Below are positions 47,691-59,960 of a stretch of DNA of 64,000 bases, piece after piece. Below the pieces are notes generated by a model. The model did not search any database. It worked only from the letters and a program-made list of their open reading frames with translations, and had not been told where the DNA came from. Source of the stretch: Welwitschia mirabilis (taxonomy: Eukaryota > Gnetophyta > Gnetopsida > Welwitschiales); contig JBOZIK010000001.1 of the NCBI GenBank assembly GCA_051453625.1, positions 80,828,382 to 80,892,381 of the forward strand, given 5' to 3'. Within the stretch, counting starts at the first letter, position 1, and each line of letters starts with the position of its first letter. The position numbers and the translations under genes are program-made.

Positions 47691-48300
47691 CCATGATGTT
47701 TTGATAATTTTTCAAATTAATATTTATCATTTGTTAAACAACTTTTGTATGCAATATGACTTGTGCTTTAACATGTACCTAGAAATTTAATATATTAGCA
47801 CTACTTCTAGTTTACTATCCTGTAATAATTGTTAACCTCTCAGAATTTTTAAACACCTTATGTATGATGCTATGTTTTATCTCTAATTATTATTATCTTA
47901 ATGTGTTTAATGTGTTAATATGATATGAAAGAATATCCAAGTTNNNNNNNNNNNNNNNNNNNNNNNNNNNNNNNNNNNNNNNNNNNNNNNNNNNNNNNNN
48001 NNNNNNNNNNNNNNNNNNNNNNNNNNNNNNNNNNNNNNNNNNNTTTTGAATTATTATTTATCATTTGTTAAACAACTTTTATATGCAAATGACTTGTGCT
48101 TTAACATGTACCTAAATTTAATATATTAGCACTACTTCTAGTTTACTATCCTATAATAATTGTTAACCTCTCAGAATTTTTAAATACCTTATGTAAGATA
48201 CTATGTTTTATCTCTAATTATTATTATCTTAATGTGTTTAATGTGCTAATAGGATATGAAAGAATATCCAAGTTACAAATTAGAATTAAGCTAGCTAAAA
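47691..48300 (+). other. Copia C 3' untranslated region
   Basis: AT-rich with no ORF. Bases 47706-47943 recur at 48044-48283 across a 100-N gap. Gap 48301-48494 hides the LTR start. Confidence 0.6.
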
Positions 48301-48494
48301 NNNNNNNNNNNNNNNNNNNNNNNNNNNNNNNNNNNNNNNNNNNNNNNNNNNNNNNNNNNNNNNNNNNNNNNNNNNNNNNNNNNNNNNNNNNNNNNNNNNN
48401 NNNNNNNNNNNNNNNNNNNNNNNNNNNNNNNNNNNNNNNNNNNNNNNNNNNNNNNNNNNNNNNNNNNNNNNNNNNNNNNNNNNNNNNNNNNNNN

Positions 48495-49890
48495 TTAAGA
48501 TAGGTAAAATATATCTAGCAGATTAAATATGTCTATACTACTTCGATGGTGTGAACACTTCTATTCAATCGAAGACATCTATACTAGACTAAAAGAGGTA
48601 ATAAAGGTTAATTATACCATGATGAATTATCTACATTCTAAGGAACTAGACAAGCTTTACATGATGGATTCATGATACCAAGAGGTCAAAATATAGTAGT
48701 TCATGATGTATTAAAACCTAGGCATGTTGACTAAAGAAATTTTTCAAGATGAAGATGTATACTAAAAGAAGCATATATTGAATCAAAGATTTATATTCCA
48801 AAAAAAATACAAAAAATAAAATAGCCATTGAATATCTAAATCTTGATTATTCATAGCTATTTCATAGTGTTTAAACATTTTCAAATAGTTATCATACTAA
48901 AGTAAATACTAAGAAAACATCTTAAGTGTAAAAGGAAAAAAATATAAAGAGAAAAAGGTTACTCATTTTAATGATTGATATCATGCATGAAAATTCTATG
49001 TACTTGATGAAGAGAATCATTTACTAAAGGCATTTCTCATAACTTTGATCTCGGATATTTGTTAGTAACTATAACAAGAAGACCTCAAGCATTCTAGCAG
49101 AGTATCATCTTTTAGGTTTCTTATTTCTTTCTTGTCCTTGTTTATTACAACTTCATTATAAGTATATCTGATTATTGAATTATTCTTTCTAGTCCCTAGA
49201 TTATTATCAACTCTAGGATTCCTTACTTTGGTATTTCAAAGTATAAGTAACTCTTGTATGGGTGTGCTTCTTTAAGTGCTTGAGAGAATAACTTAATTTT
49301 AGTTCATTTTATCATTATCATAAATATAGTTTTGCTTTATAAGGAGCATCTCATTTGTATGTAAGATTGATGGTGCTCCAAAATCACTATTTTTGTAAAC
49401 TAAGGATATTTAGAGGTGTAAAGTGAAGCTACCCTCTATGGGTGGATTTACACAGTTCATGGAATTACATTAAATCAAAAACATCTCTATTATGCATTTT
49501 GAATTGATTTCAGTTAGGATTTTTATTTATTAAAACTTATTTACCTCTTCTNNNNNNNNNNNNNNNNNNNNNNNNNNNNNNNNNNNNNNNNNNNNNNNNN
49601 NNNNNNNNNNNNNNNNNNNNNNNNNNNNNNNNNNNNNNNNNNNNNNNNNNNCATTAGCATAAGTATAATTTTGCTTTATAAGGAGCATCTCATTTGTATG
49701 TAAGATTGATGATGCTCCAAAATTACTATTTTTATAGACTAAGGATATTTAAAGGTGTAAAGTAAAGCTATCCTCTATGTGTGGATATACATATTCAGGA
49801 AACCACATTAAATAAAAAACATCTCTATTATGCATTGTGAATTGATTTTAGTTAGGACTTTTATTTATTAAAACTCATTTACCCCTTCTT
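48495..49890 (+). mobile_element. 3' LTR of copia C
   Basis: Contains 'atcgaagacatctat' (48559-48573) and other AGACATCT copies. Later it has 'ctaaggatatttagaggtgtaaagtgaagctacc' and ends near 'actcatttaccccttctt' (49872-49889), matching the LTR at 1801-3390. Bases 49311-49551 recur at 49652-49891 across a gap. Confidence 0.65.
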
Positions 49891-51984
49891 TCTGATTTCA
49901 GTGATCCTTGAGAAATCTACCTTAGGGAATAAGACAATCTGAGATCTTTGTATCTCATATTTAATTCTAAATTTAATTCCTAATTATTGAATTTTCCACT
50001 TACATTTCTGCGACCTTCCTTTTTCATATATCCCTATATGATTTTAGTGGTTATGTTAAGGGCTTATCTAATCATAATACTTTGAACATATTTTCGCCCT
50101 TATTAAGAATATAGAAATGACTATTTCATGAGGTAATTTCCTTAATAAGTTTAAGGGCATAATCTAGATTGAACTTCTATTTACTATAGTATCTACATTA
50201 TTACTTAATGAAATGTAATGATAATTGGATTTATTTTTATTTTCCATCATTAGTGAATTTATGATTACAAAGATTATAATACTCCATGTTAAATGTTTTT
50301 CATATTTATTACTTCAAGTTTAATTACTTTAATATTTTATTAAGATTTTATGAGGATAGATCATTGAAATCTTAGAATGTGTAACATATTTCATGGGTTT
50401 TTATATTATTATTATTATTATTATATACATTTCATTTTAAGATAATCCATTTCTAAATAGTGTAATATTCTGGGATGAGAAGATCTTTCCATTTATACTA
50501 ACGATATTTCAAGTCTATATTAGATGATCTNNNNNNNNNNNNNNNNNNNNNNNNNNNNNNNNNNNNNNNNNNNNNNNNNNNNNNNNNNNNNNNNNNNNNN
50601 NNNNNNNNNNNNNNNNNNNNNNNNNNNNNNATTACTAAGATTATAATATTCCATGTTAGATGTTTTTCATATTTATTATTGCAAGTATAATTACTTTAAT
50701 ATTTTATTAAGATTTTATTAGGGTAGATCATTGAAATCTTAGAATGTGTAACATCTTTCATGGATTTTTTAATTATTATTATTATATACATTTCATTTTG
50801 AGATAATCCATTTCTAAATAGTGTAATATTTTGGGATGAGAAGATCTTTCCATTTATACTAATGATATTTCAAGTCTATATTAGGTGATCTTCTACTTGC
50901 ATGTAAATTGCTTAAATGATCTATCCTTTCATATCAAGGAAATAATAGTAATTTTTATGATTTTCTTTATTTAATCTTAATTAATTAATAATTATTCCTA
51001 GTGTTTAGAACAATAATACTTACAATATTAGTTTCACATTACATATAGTTCTAGTTAATATTTATAATAACTCATAATTAAACTATTATGAGCTATAAAA
51101 GTTCCTTATTATCCTNNNNNNNNNNNNNNNNNNNNNNNNNNNNNNNNNNNNNNNNNNNNNNNNNNNNNNNNNNNNNNNNNNNNNNNNNNNNNNNNNNNNN
51201 NNNNNNNNNNNNNNNATGAGAAGATCTTTCCATTTATACTGACGATATTTCAAGTCTATATTAGATGATCTTCTACTTGCATGTAAATTTCTTAAATGAT
51301 CTATCATTTCAAATCAAGGAAATAATAGTGATTTTTATGATTTTATTTATTTAAGCTTACTTAATTAATAATTATTCCAAGTGTTTAGAACCAAAGCCTT
51401 ACAATATTAGTTTCACATTACATATAGTTCTAGCTAATATTTCTAATAACCCATAATTAAACTATTATGAGATATAAAAGTTCCTTATTGTCCTTAGGTT
51501 TGTTTATGCTATAATAGAAAACCCTTTTTTTTTTTTTGGTAATTTTAAGAATACTACTTATGTCATAACTACTAGAGTATATTTTTGGATATTACTTTTT
51601 TTATCAATGATAAAGACCTAATATGCTTTTTGGCAGTATCATAGAAATTGTAATGTTCAAAGGTTTAGCTTCATAATGTTTTAATACTATAAAGTAGATT
51701 TACATGGATAACATTAAAGATATATACTTAATTGCAACTTATGAAGATAATTTGTCTATCTTTATTTTATATTAAAATTTATCTACAACTTAATGAACAT
51801 TAAGGGTTAGTACTTCTTTTTTATGAAAACCTTAAACATAAACATTACATTATAAATAAATATCTAAGTATTGGCCATGTGCGTTACAAGAATAAACTTT
51901 TAGTGAAAAGTGTATTCTAACTAATAAATCAAAACCAATTATAGAATATATAGAGTATGCATTTTTGAAAAATAAAAATTAATT
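49891..51984. other. Uncharacterised AT-rich stretch with gap-flank duplicates
   Basis: No ORF or domain. Bases 50264-50530 recur from 50631, and 50836-51115 recur from 51216. A (TTA)n microsatellite is at 50405-50423, shorter in the second copy (50770-50782). A T-run is at 51522-51536. Confidence 0.6.
50405..50423. repeat. TTA microsatellite
   Basis: About six TTA units here, three to four in the duplicate copy at 50770. Confidence 0.8.
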
Positions 51985-52250
51985 TCCTATAATCATATAT
52001 AAAAAAAAATTTTACATTAGAAGAGGAAGTTTTAATTTCTTTATTGAAACAACATATATAGGCTCCAGGATGGTTACTTGTTGATCTGAAAGGTATTAAT
52101 CCCAAAATATGTATGCACAAACTATATTTATAAGAGAATTCTAATCTTAGTTAAAAAATCAATGTGGTCTTAACCATCAAATGAAACAAGTAGTAAGGAA
52201 GGAAGTCCTAAGTTACTAGATACTAATATTTTACTAGTAAGTGAACATAA
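51985..52250 (+). pseudogene. Athila-like pol fragment (approach to RT)
   Basis: Reads EEVLISLLKQHI, LLVDLKGINPKICMHKLYL, then CGLNHQMKQVVRKEV (52164-52210). This matches the protein segment just before the reverse transcriptase of Athila elements and parallels 40940-41110. Nothing of RT follows. It is an isolated fragment with several stops at Gln/Arg positions. Confidence 0.75.
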
Positions 52251-54100
52251 TTGATTTACTAATTATTAACTTAGTTAATAAAAAATGAAATAATATCTTT
52301 CATTTTACTTCTTAAAGATGTCATCCTTTCTTCTGAAGAAAATCTATAACATGTAGATCATTTGTTTCAAATAGTCATCAAAGAAGAAGAAATACATCTA
52401 AGGGAGAATGAAGTGTAATGAAAAACTTGAACTTAAATCTCTAAAGACTTAGATAGGTGGTTCATTCTTAATTTTAATTAATAATTATTTAATTACATTT
52501 ACTAAACATTTAAAATTTATCAAAGTTTAATTCATTTACCTATTATTTCTAGTATCATGAAACAAATTAAACTTCCATACTTAACTCTAATGTATAATTA
52601 GACTAACCCTTTTTCAAATTCCTTTATGAAATTAAAGCATTTCTCTACTCTATTTTACTTTTACAAAAAAACTTACATGGTGTCAAATCTTCAAGTTTCA
52701 ATCTTAGAACATAGGAGCCAAATCAAAACCTCATGTTTTCATCCTAAGACATATGATAGAAAAGAGAGGTTCATTAATAAAGCTTAAAACGTTATAGTAG
52801 GTCATTTTGAATATTATCGAAGTAAAATAAATTTCTTTATTTTACTAATTAATTATGGTAATTAACTTTATTTATGATGAAATTTATCATTTGAAAAAAC
52901 ATTGCAATTATTTACTTAATTTGGAAACATATAAAAATGAAGAAAGAAAATTAATTCTTACCTATTTCTAAGGCTTTAAAGTTGTAGAAAATGAATCAAC
53001 TAACCCTAGAAGAAGTTAATTATTACAATATATTACTCTTTGTATCTCCATTAAAAATAGAAGAAGATTCCATTAAAGATTAATATCCTATAGTCACTAT
53101 TGAAAAAACTAAAGGCATAAACTAAGAGCATTAAGACCAAAAGTAACTCAATCAAGGATTTAACCACATAAAAACTACCAAATTATCAGAAAGCATCTAT
53201 GAATAAGAAAAAACTCCATTTTTGTACATAATATGATCTTATATTGTAAAGCAACAAATCACCAAAAGTGAAACTAATAAGATATATAAGGTATGAATGT
53301 TATGTTTTACAAACATCTTCTAAAACATATATAATGAGTGTATAAAATACAAAATTCAATAACATAGCTAATGTAATTTTATTCCTATTAAATGAAGGTA
53401 AAATTTATCAACCATCAAAATTTCATGTCTAAAGGCTAAAATGGGATAAGAAGTAATGTTTTCCTCCATGGTGAAATACAAAGATATGCCTTTATTCTTC
53501 TTAGTTCCTGAAGTAATTTTAGACAAAATAGTACTAACATAATTCCAATTATTTGTTTTTTAGTAAAGTGTATGGATGCATACTTAAGATCTAAATTTTA
53601 AAAAAATATGTGTAACATGCTTCTTTAGATTAGATATAAGTGGTTGTTAAATAGAATAAAGAAAAATTAATGAAAATGTTCAAAACTACTTTAAAAGATT
53701 ATTGAAAAATCCATAAAGTAATTTTTAATATTCATTTTATCTTTTTCTACTAGAAATCCAACTTTCTTTTAAACCACTTCTATTCTTACAACCTCTCTAT
53801 GAATTCATCAAGTTTAATGTTTTTTCCTATATCTATTTTTCTAAATCCATGTCCTTTTGTTTTTTCCTCTTCTTTTCATTACTTCTCTATGTATCCTCTA
53901 TGTGCTTATCTATAATTGAATCCTATAGAACCTCAATGCATGATAATAAAATAGAAGACATAGACTTCTAAAGAGATTCTCATATAGACTCTTGAAGAGA
54001 CACTTACATAGACTAACAAGAAGATACATAGATCCAAAAGAAATGTCTCATACAATCAAAAGCCTCCAACTTCAATTGTTATGTTGCTTTTGCTTCTAGA
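52251..54100. other. Uncharacterised stretch
   Basis: AT-rich, no convincing ORF on either strand and no terminal repeats seen. It may contain decayed pol of the minus-strand copia that follows. Confidence 0.4.
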
Positions 54101-54109
54101 TCATGACTG

Positions 54110-55189
54110 ATTTATAAAACTTTAGCTTTCTCTAAAACTTATGCTTCTTCTTTTAATTTTTCTACTAATAAATAGTGAGCTCAATCATAACAATTTTTAG
54201 ATTCATGTCCAATACATTTATAGTAATAACAAAGATGGTAAGTGGGCCATTTTCCTAAGTTTAATTAATTGTATGATCATTTCTTAAAAGTAAAAGCTAA
54301 AGGATTTTCACTCCATTCTTTGAATCATCCTTCTTCATCTAACAATGAAGTAATCACATCTTTAAAAGAATAGGAAACCTTATTTAATGCAAAAACCATT
54401 ATATTTTACCTTTTTCAAAGACTACTAAGCAAAATGGCCTTTGTATCTTTGTTAGGCATAGGACACTAGACTATAGCTAGTTGATTCAAAAGAGAACCGA
54501 ATTTTGTGATGTGGTAATCCATATCAATGCCTTCCATTAATCTAAAACCATAAAGTTAGTGTTTTAGATTGGTTTCTATTTCATCTCTAGGATATCTAAA
54601 TAATTTGTACAAATATTTCTAGATTTTATGAAAGGGTTTATCTGGATCTATGTAATGTAAATAAGCATCTTTTAAAGTCATTTCTATAATTACACTGACC
54701 TGCTGGTCTTGTTTTTTCCATTCAATAACATTGCTTGCATCTATTGGTCTTCATTTTTTTCTATTCACAATTCATCAATGACCTTTTGAATTAATTCAAG
54801 ATGAACTTTCCATGTATGAAAGTTTCTTCCATCAAATTTTTCTATATCNNNNNNNNNNNNNNNNNNNNNNNNNNNNNNNNNNNNNNNNNNNNNNNNNNNN
54901 NNNNNNNNNNNNNNNNNNNNNNNNNNNNNNNNNNNNNNNNNNNNNNNNCTAGATTTCTAAGAGGGTTTATCTGGATCTATGTAATGCAAATAAGCATCTT
55001 TTAAAGTCATTCCTATAATTACAGTGACCTACTGGTCTTGTTTTTTCCCTTCAACAACTTTGCTTGCATCTATTGGTCATCATTTTTTGCTATTCATAAT
55101 TCACCAATGACCTTTTTAGTTAATCCAAGATGAACTTGCCATGTATGAAAGTTTCTTCCATTAAATTTTTCTATATCTTTGATTATCAT
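54110..55189 (-). pseudogene. Copia gag (element I), minus strand
   Basis: The start is set at the ATG at 55189-55187: MIIKDIEKFNGRNFHTWQVH matches the typical gag opening of Ty1/copia (KFxGxNFxxWK). The next part, with the LKDSQLL-like region decayed, reads through 54950 and again 54848-54600. The CCHC knuckle at 54231-54190 reads CYYYKCIGHESKNC: the second Cys of CX2CX4HX4C is Tyr (TGT to TAT), the others are kept. Protease and pol are not visible further left. The gap 54849-54948 is flanked by a duplicate (54620-54848 against 54949-55180). Confidence 0.78.
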
Positions 55190-55424
55190 GTTGCAAATCC
55201 CAAACTTGATTTAGAAAGTAATATCGTTTGATGATAGGAATTTGGAATTGTATCAAAAATGACTTTGAATGATTCAAGAAAGTCAAGATAATAGAAAACA
55301 ATCTCTATAAATGATAGTAAAGAGGTCAAAACTGGTACCCTTCTCACTACAGCGAATGTCTCGTTCAGATCAATCACCAATGGCAGTCAAGTAGAAGAGA
55401 TCAGCGAAAGATCAACTACCAAAA
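55186..55424 (-). other. CpG-retaining island with a 64-codon ORF
   Basis: The stretch 55330-55424 holds intact CpGs ('cagcgaatgtctcgttcag', 'tcagcgaaagatc') and is visibly richer in G+C than its surroundings. A minus-strand ORF (55380-55186) starts MVIDLNETFAVVRRVPVLTS and has no motif I recognise. It lies between gag and PBS of element I, where a leader is expected, and next to a 10-N gap (55425-55434). Confidence 0.4.
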
Positions 55425-55712
55425 NNNNNNNNNNGAAATTTGATCTAAATCAAAAACATAAAATAGTATTACTTAATTATAAAATTATTGACACATATCT
55501 TCATTGTTAAACCTTCTATTGCATGTTGTACCAAGGAAGAGAAATATGTTAAAAGAAAGGGAAATTCATATCATAACTTAAATATAGTCTGAAAAGTATT
55601 ATCCATAGCTACTACATCAATTTGTACTATCTTCTAAGAACATGTTGAAGATTTCCAAGCTCTTAGCTAGGATTATGAGGGGCTGTGATTGAATAGAAGA
55701 CCCTCACCTAGG

Positions 55713-55724
55713 TGCTCTAATACC
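55713..55724 (-). other. Primer-binding site of copia I (initiator Met tRNA)
   Basis: Minus strand 'tggtattagagc' is TGGTATCAGAGC with one C-to-T change. It is placed 3 bases from the LTR. Confidence 0.85.
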
Positions 55725-55727
55725 AAA

Positions 55728-55950
55728 TGATGGTTCAGAAAACCATGATTATAAATGATAAAATGAAGCTTTAAAATTTATTATTGCAAAATGGAATCAC
55801 CCTTCCCTCATTGGAAGGATTTATATACAATTTTCATGGCTAATAATGTATATTATGAGTTGGTCAATTTGGCCAATTACAATAACTAGAAATAATGTAA
55901 CCAACACACAAAATAGAGATATATGGTCAATTTGAAATGAACCATTTTCA
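55728..55950 (-). mobile_element. Short LTR of copia element I
   Basis: Plus strand begins 'tgatggttcag' (55728) and ends 'tgaaccattttca' (55950), an imperfect terminal inverted repeat. Length 223 bases. It contains a TATA box on the minus strand (GTATATAAAT, 55819-55828), pointing into the gag at 55189. Confidence 0.55.
55819..55828 (-). promoter_or_regulatory. TATA box of copia I LTR
   Basis: Minus strand 'gtatataaat'. Distance and direction fit transcription through the PBS into gag. Confidence 0.55.
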
Positions 55951-56933
55951 TTATACCTCTTTCTCCATTCTGTAAAGGAATAGTGAAGTTATCTCCATTC
56001 TATAAAGGAATAGTAAAGTTGTTTATATCATGAATTATGGCTAGTGTAAAGATCACTCCATGTTAGTGGTAGAAACTTTACCTATTTTATCATGCATTCA
56101 GTAATGAAAAGTCCACTTTTCTTACTTCATTTGAATATAAGGATGTTCATGCCTATATATAGAGCCTTAATAACCAAGTTAACTACAATAAAAAAGTTTC
56201 ATTTAATCAAAATATTATACTGTAATAAATAGTAGTTTAGTTAGAGTGAAATTCATTAGGAAAAAGGTAAAAACCATATTAATCACATAAACTAGACTTT
56301 TAATTTTTCTTGTACTAGGGGATCTCATTTTAAATGTTGAACTTATAAAGAGTAGTACAAATAAAAGCTTTTATTAATTAAAAAATTATATACATATTTA
56401 TTAAATTAGTATACTACATCGATGAAGATAAAAAAACAAGGCCAAAGAAGAGAGTAAAATGGCATAGCTCAGATCCTTAAGTTAAACATATTGTTTTACT
56501 TGATGAATCATGGGTACTAACTATTTAAGTTTAAATAAGCCACCATCACTACATGAACTCATTTTATTAAGGAAACTTTTTAAAATAGGTTTTATATCAA
56601 CTAAAGGAAATTAAAGGAAAGAATTAGAACTTATAAAGCAAGTAGGATAAACATTAATGAAATGGCACAAGTCCTAAGTGAAAATTTTGATCATTTTTGG
56701 AGATGACTCATGATCATTTGTTTAGTTAAAATAAATCAAATTTATCCAAAATCTTAAAATAAATATGACAATTATGTTATAACAGGTAAAGCATAGATAT
56801 TATATATATGACTATTTTGTGAATGCTGTTAATAATCTAATTCTAAAAGAATTCATTAAAAATTTAATAATATTTACAAAAGTAGCAAAGCATTTCATTG
56901 GGTAAGAATATGATGAGGCACTAAAAGAGTTAT
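55951..56933. other. Spacer between elements I and J
   Basis: No ORF. Two 30-base tandem copies ('tctccattctgtaaaggaatagtgaag') at 55962-56021; otherwise AT-rich unique sequence. Confidence 0.6.
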
Positions 56934-57348
56934 TGTAATGTCCCATTTTACTATTTCTAGATCATTTTACTGAAAAGGAATATTTAAAATAATATATCAA
57001 GATCCAAAGAAATAACAAGGAATAATTTAGAGAGCAACATGCTTTTATCATTGATAGCAGGAGATTACATTTCACATCATTAACAAACAGCCTTCAACTA
57101 GTGGTTATAAGTAAGGACATGGATTACAACCTTAGTTCCCCTCCTGGGACCCTTGGAAATTAGCCAAATTATGATTTTTTACATCCACCTAGTCTATCCA
57201 CCTCCACCTAACATCATAGGCTTATATTACATAATGAAGGGACACATCTTTACATATTTGGGTCACACCCATACATATCTCTTATTGAGCATTCTTCATT
57301 AGCTCTTAGTAGACATCATCAAATAATTAATGATTTTGGAACATTACA
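56934..57348 (-). mobile_element. 3' LTR of chromovirus J
   Basis: 415 bases. It is bounded by 11-base inverted repeats: plus strand 'tgtaatgtccc' at the left and 'ggaacattaca' at the right (one mismatch). On the minus strand it starts TGTAATGTTCC directly after the polypurine tract. No matching 5' LTR is found in the window. Confidence 0.85.
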
Positions 57349-57361
57349 TTCCCTTCCTCTT
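57349..57361 (-). other. Polypurine tract of element J
   Basis: Minus strand 'aagaggaagggaa', ending exactly at the LTR start. Confidence 0.85.
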
Positions 57362-57561
57362 AGGAATTAAGCTTGTCTTTGAGTATGGTCTCTCCTTGTC
57401 CTATATTATTTCTAAATCCATACTCCTTTGAATTATTTTTTATAGGATCTGCAAGACATATTGGAAAAGAAGATACTTTATTTAATTATAAATACATTGA
57501 TAATATAATATATAATAAAAATGGTATATCATACTTTATTATTAAAAAGTCTAGGGAAGGT

Positions 57562-58014
57562 TTCCAGCATGTAATCCCTGATTTTCTTGTCTGTTAATCA
57601 CAATGGGTCCATTGAATAAGTACTTCATTTATCCTTTTGTTTTTTAATTACCTAGATCTAGTACTTTGGACTTTTTTTGGTTGANNNNNNNNNNNNNNNN
57701 NNNNNNNNNNNNNNNNNNNNNNNNNNNNNNNNNNNNNNNNNNNNNNNNNNNNNNNNNNNNNNNNNNNNNNNNNNNNNNNNNNNNTTTTAGTTGAACCACA
57801 AAAGTTAAATTGTATTTGAGCATGATATGTTACCAGTTTAAGGTGTAATCTTGATTTCTATGTTTAAGGTAGGGTTTTATAGTGCTCACATAAAAAACTA
57901 GATATATTCAAGACATTTAAAAAGGAACCTTTAATTTGTGTGCTAGATCCTCAATATTTTAAATAATCTTAAAAGGTCTACAAAACTACAGTGCTAATTT
58001 GCTATACTTTTCCA
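57562..58014 (-). pseudogene. Chromovirus J integrase C-terminal part and chromodomain remnant
   Basis: Minus strand. 58005-57850 reads YSKLAL, RPFKIIQNIEDLAHKLKVPF, then FYVSTIKPYLKH, matching the GPF.i...ig..AY.L.LP...HPVFHVS.LKPY pattern of chromovirus integrases. After gap 57685-57784, 57684-57570 reads KVLDLGN-KTKG-MKYLFNGPIV, the start of a chromodomain (the ...YLVKW.g core, with W decayed). The chromodomain binds modified histone tails and steers insertion; here it is broken. Confidence 0.72.
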
Positions 58015-58654
58015 NNNNNNNNNNNNNNNNNNNNNNNNNNNNNNNNNNNNNNNNNNNNNNNNNNNNNNNNNNNNNNNNNNNNNNNNNNNNNNNNNNNNNN
58101 NNNNNNNNNNNNNNNNNNNNNNNNNNNNNNNNNNNNNNNNNNNNNNNNNNNNNNNNNNNNNNNNNNNNNNNNNNNNNNNNNNNNNNNNNNNNNNNNNNNN
58201 NNNNNNNNNNNNNNNNNNNNNNNNNNNNNNNNNNNNNNNNNNNNNNNNNNNNNNNNNNNNNNNNNNNNNNNNNNNNNNNNNNNNNNNNNNNNNNNNNNNN
58301 NNNNNNNNNNNNNNNNNNNNNNNNNNNNNNNNNNNNNNNNNNNNNNNNNNNNNNNNNNNNNNNNNNNNNNNNNNNNNNNNNNNNNNNNNNNNNNNNNNNN
58401 NNNNNNNNNNNNNNNNNNNNNNNNNNNNNNNNNNNNNNNNNNNNNNNNNNNNNNNNNNNNNNNNNNNNNNNNNNNNNNNNNNNNNNNNNNNNNNNNNNNN
58501 NNNNNNNNNNNNNNNNNNNNNNNNNNNNNNNNNNNNNNNNNNNNNNNNNNNNNNAATCTATCGGTCTAATTCTTCTAATCATAGTATTTGTTATATCGAT
58601 CTTGTACTACCTCTAATTATCAGTTTATTTTATTAAACATTTCTTTCATTATTT

Positions 58655-59430
58655 TTAGTTTTGAAGGCACTGTCTTTTTTGACCTTTGTAAAGGATCTGG
58701 TCATGTAAAAGATGTAGAAGAATTTTTACCATACATTGCTTTGAATGGTGAATAGGATATGGATGTCTGGAATGTGTGATTATAAGAAAAGTTTTCTAGA
58801 TGCAGGTAGTTAGCCCATTGTTTGGGCTTCTCTACTACATAACATGTTAAGGTGTCTTCGAATATACAATTTATTCTTTCTATTTGGCCATCTATTTCTG
58901 GGTGATAAGTAGTGATAAAACTGAGCTGGGGACCTAATGGTGAAAGAAGCTTCACCAAAATTTAGAAAAAAGCTTTGGATCTTAATTAGATACTATGACC
59001 TGAGATGCACCATGTAGTCTGAAAACTTCCTTTATAAAACGGAGAGCTAGTTCTTCTGCTGTATTAGTACTTTGGACTATAATAAAGTGGTCCATCTTAT
59101 TAACTTTTCTACACAAATAAAAATTACTTCATGCTATTTATTAATGAGAGGTAACTCGATGATGAAATTCATAGATATTTCTTCCCATTTCCATTATAAT
59201 GTTCCAAATAATTAAAGGAGTCTAGTGAGCCTTACTTAGTCAATTTTCATCTACTAGCATATAGGATAGTCATGGATATATTAATTTAATTTTGCCTTCA
59301 TTTTGGATTAAAAGTAGTATTTCCATAATTGGTGGTAGTTTATGATAAATCCCAGATGTCCTGCATAAGAAACTTCATGTAGTTTAGATATTAGCTTCTT
59401 TCTCCATGGGCCTTATGGAATACATAGTCA
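58655..59430 (-). pseudogene. Chromovirus J integrase finger and core
   Basis: Minus strand. The finger region near 59415 (HKAHGERS) is followed at 59180 by EEISMNFIIELPL, where the first catalytic Asp of the family's SMDF box is Asn. Then MDHFIIVQSTNTAEELALRF (about 59095-59035), FRLHGASQVIVSN (SDxD region, Asp to Asn), and an open 85-residue stretch 58958-58701: FITTYHPEIDGQIERINCIF (the catalytic Glu block, E kept) and SPFKAMYG. A 540-N gap (58015-58554) separates this from the C-terminal part. Confidence 0.88.
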
Positions 59431-59689
59431 TCTTTTCTTCAAAATAAATCCATCTCATGATATCATATAGGTGTATAATTATTTTTCTTCTTGAACCTAT
59501 TATAATATGTTTTTGAAGTATGAGTCTTCTTTCAAAGACTTTTTGAATAAGTTGGCCAAGTTGGATGTGACAGTGGTAGCTAACTTACACCACATTCTAC
59601 TCAAAGTGTCTGATACTTTATTCTTCTTTTCAAGGATGTATTACAACTTGAAATCATATTTCATAAGTAACTCACCCTGTCTCCTCTAT

Positions 59690-59960
59690 TGCATATTTAG
59701 AAGGATTGTTTTTTAAATTACTCTAAGCTTTTATAATCTATTTTAAAAAGGAATTCATTTTCCATAAGATAATGCCTCCAAACTTTCAAAGCATGCACTA
59801 TGGCTAATAGATCCAAGTCATGTATAGGGTAATTCTTTTGATGTTGGTTTAGCTTCCATGATTCATATTCAATCCCCTAATCATCTTGGTTAAGTATGAC
59901 TTCTATATCTTAGGTAGAAGCATCTATGATAACTGTAAATGTTTTGCTTATGTTTGTAAT
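59690..59960 (-). pseudogene. Chromovirus J RNase H
   Basis: Minus strand: FTVIIDASTYDIEVILNQDD, then GIEYESWKLN, NYPIHDLDLLAIVHALKVWR, HYLMENEFLFKIDYKSLE. The three acidic landmarks are D in IDAS, D (usually E) in HDLDLLA, and D in KIDYKSL. One stop interrupts it, at a probable Arg codon. Confidence 0.88.

Noticed and set aside
57373-57597. 74-residue plus-strand ORF
   Set aside because: Overlaps the minus-strand chromodomain remnant and the region before the J polypurine tract; no motif of its own.
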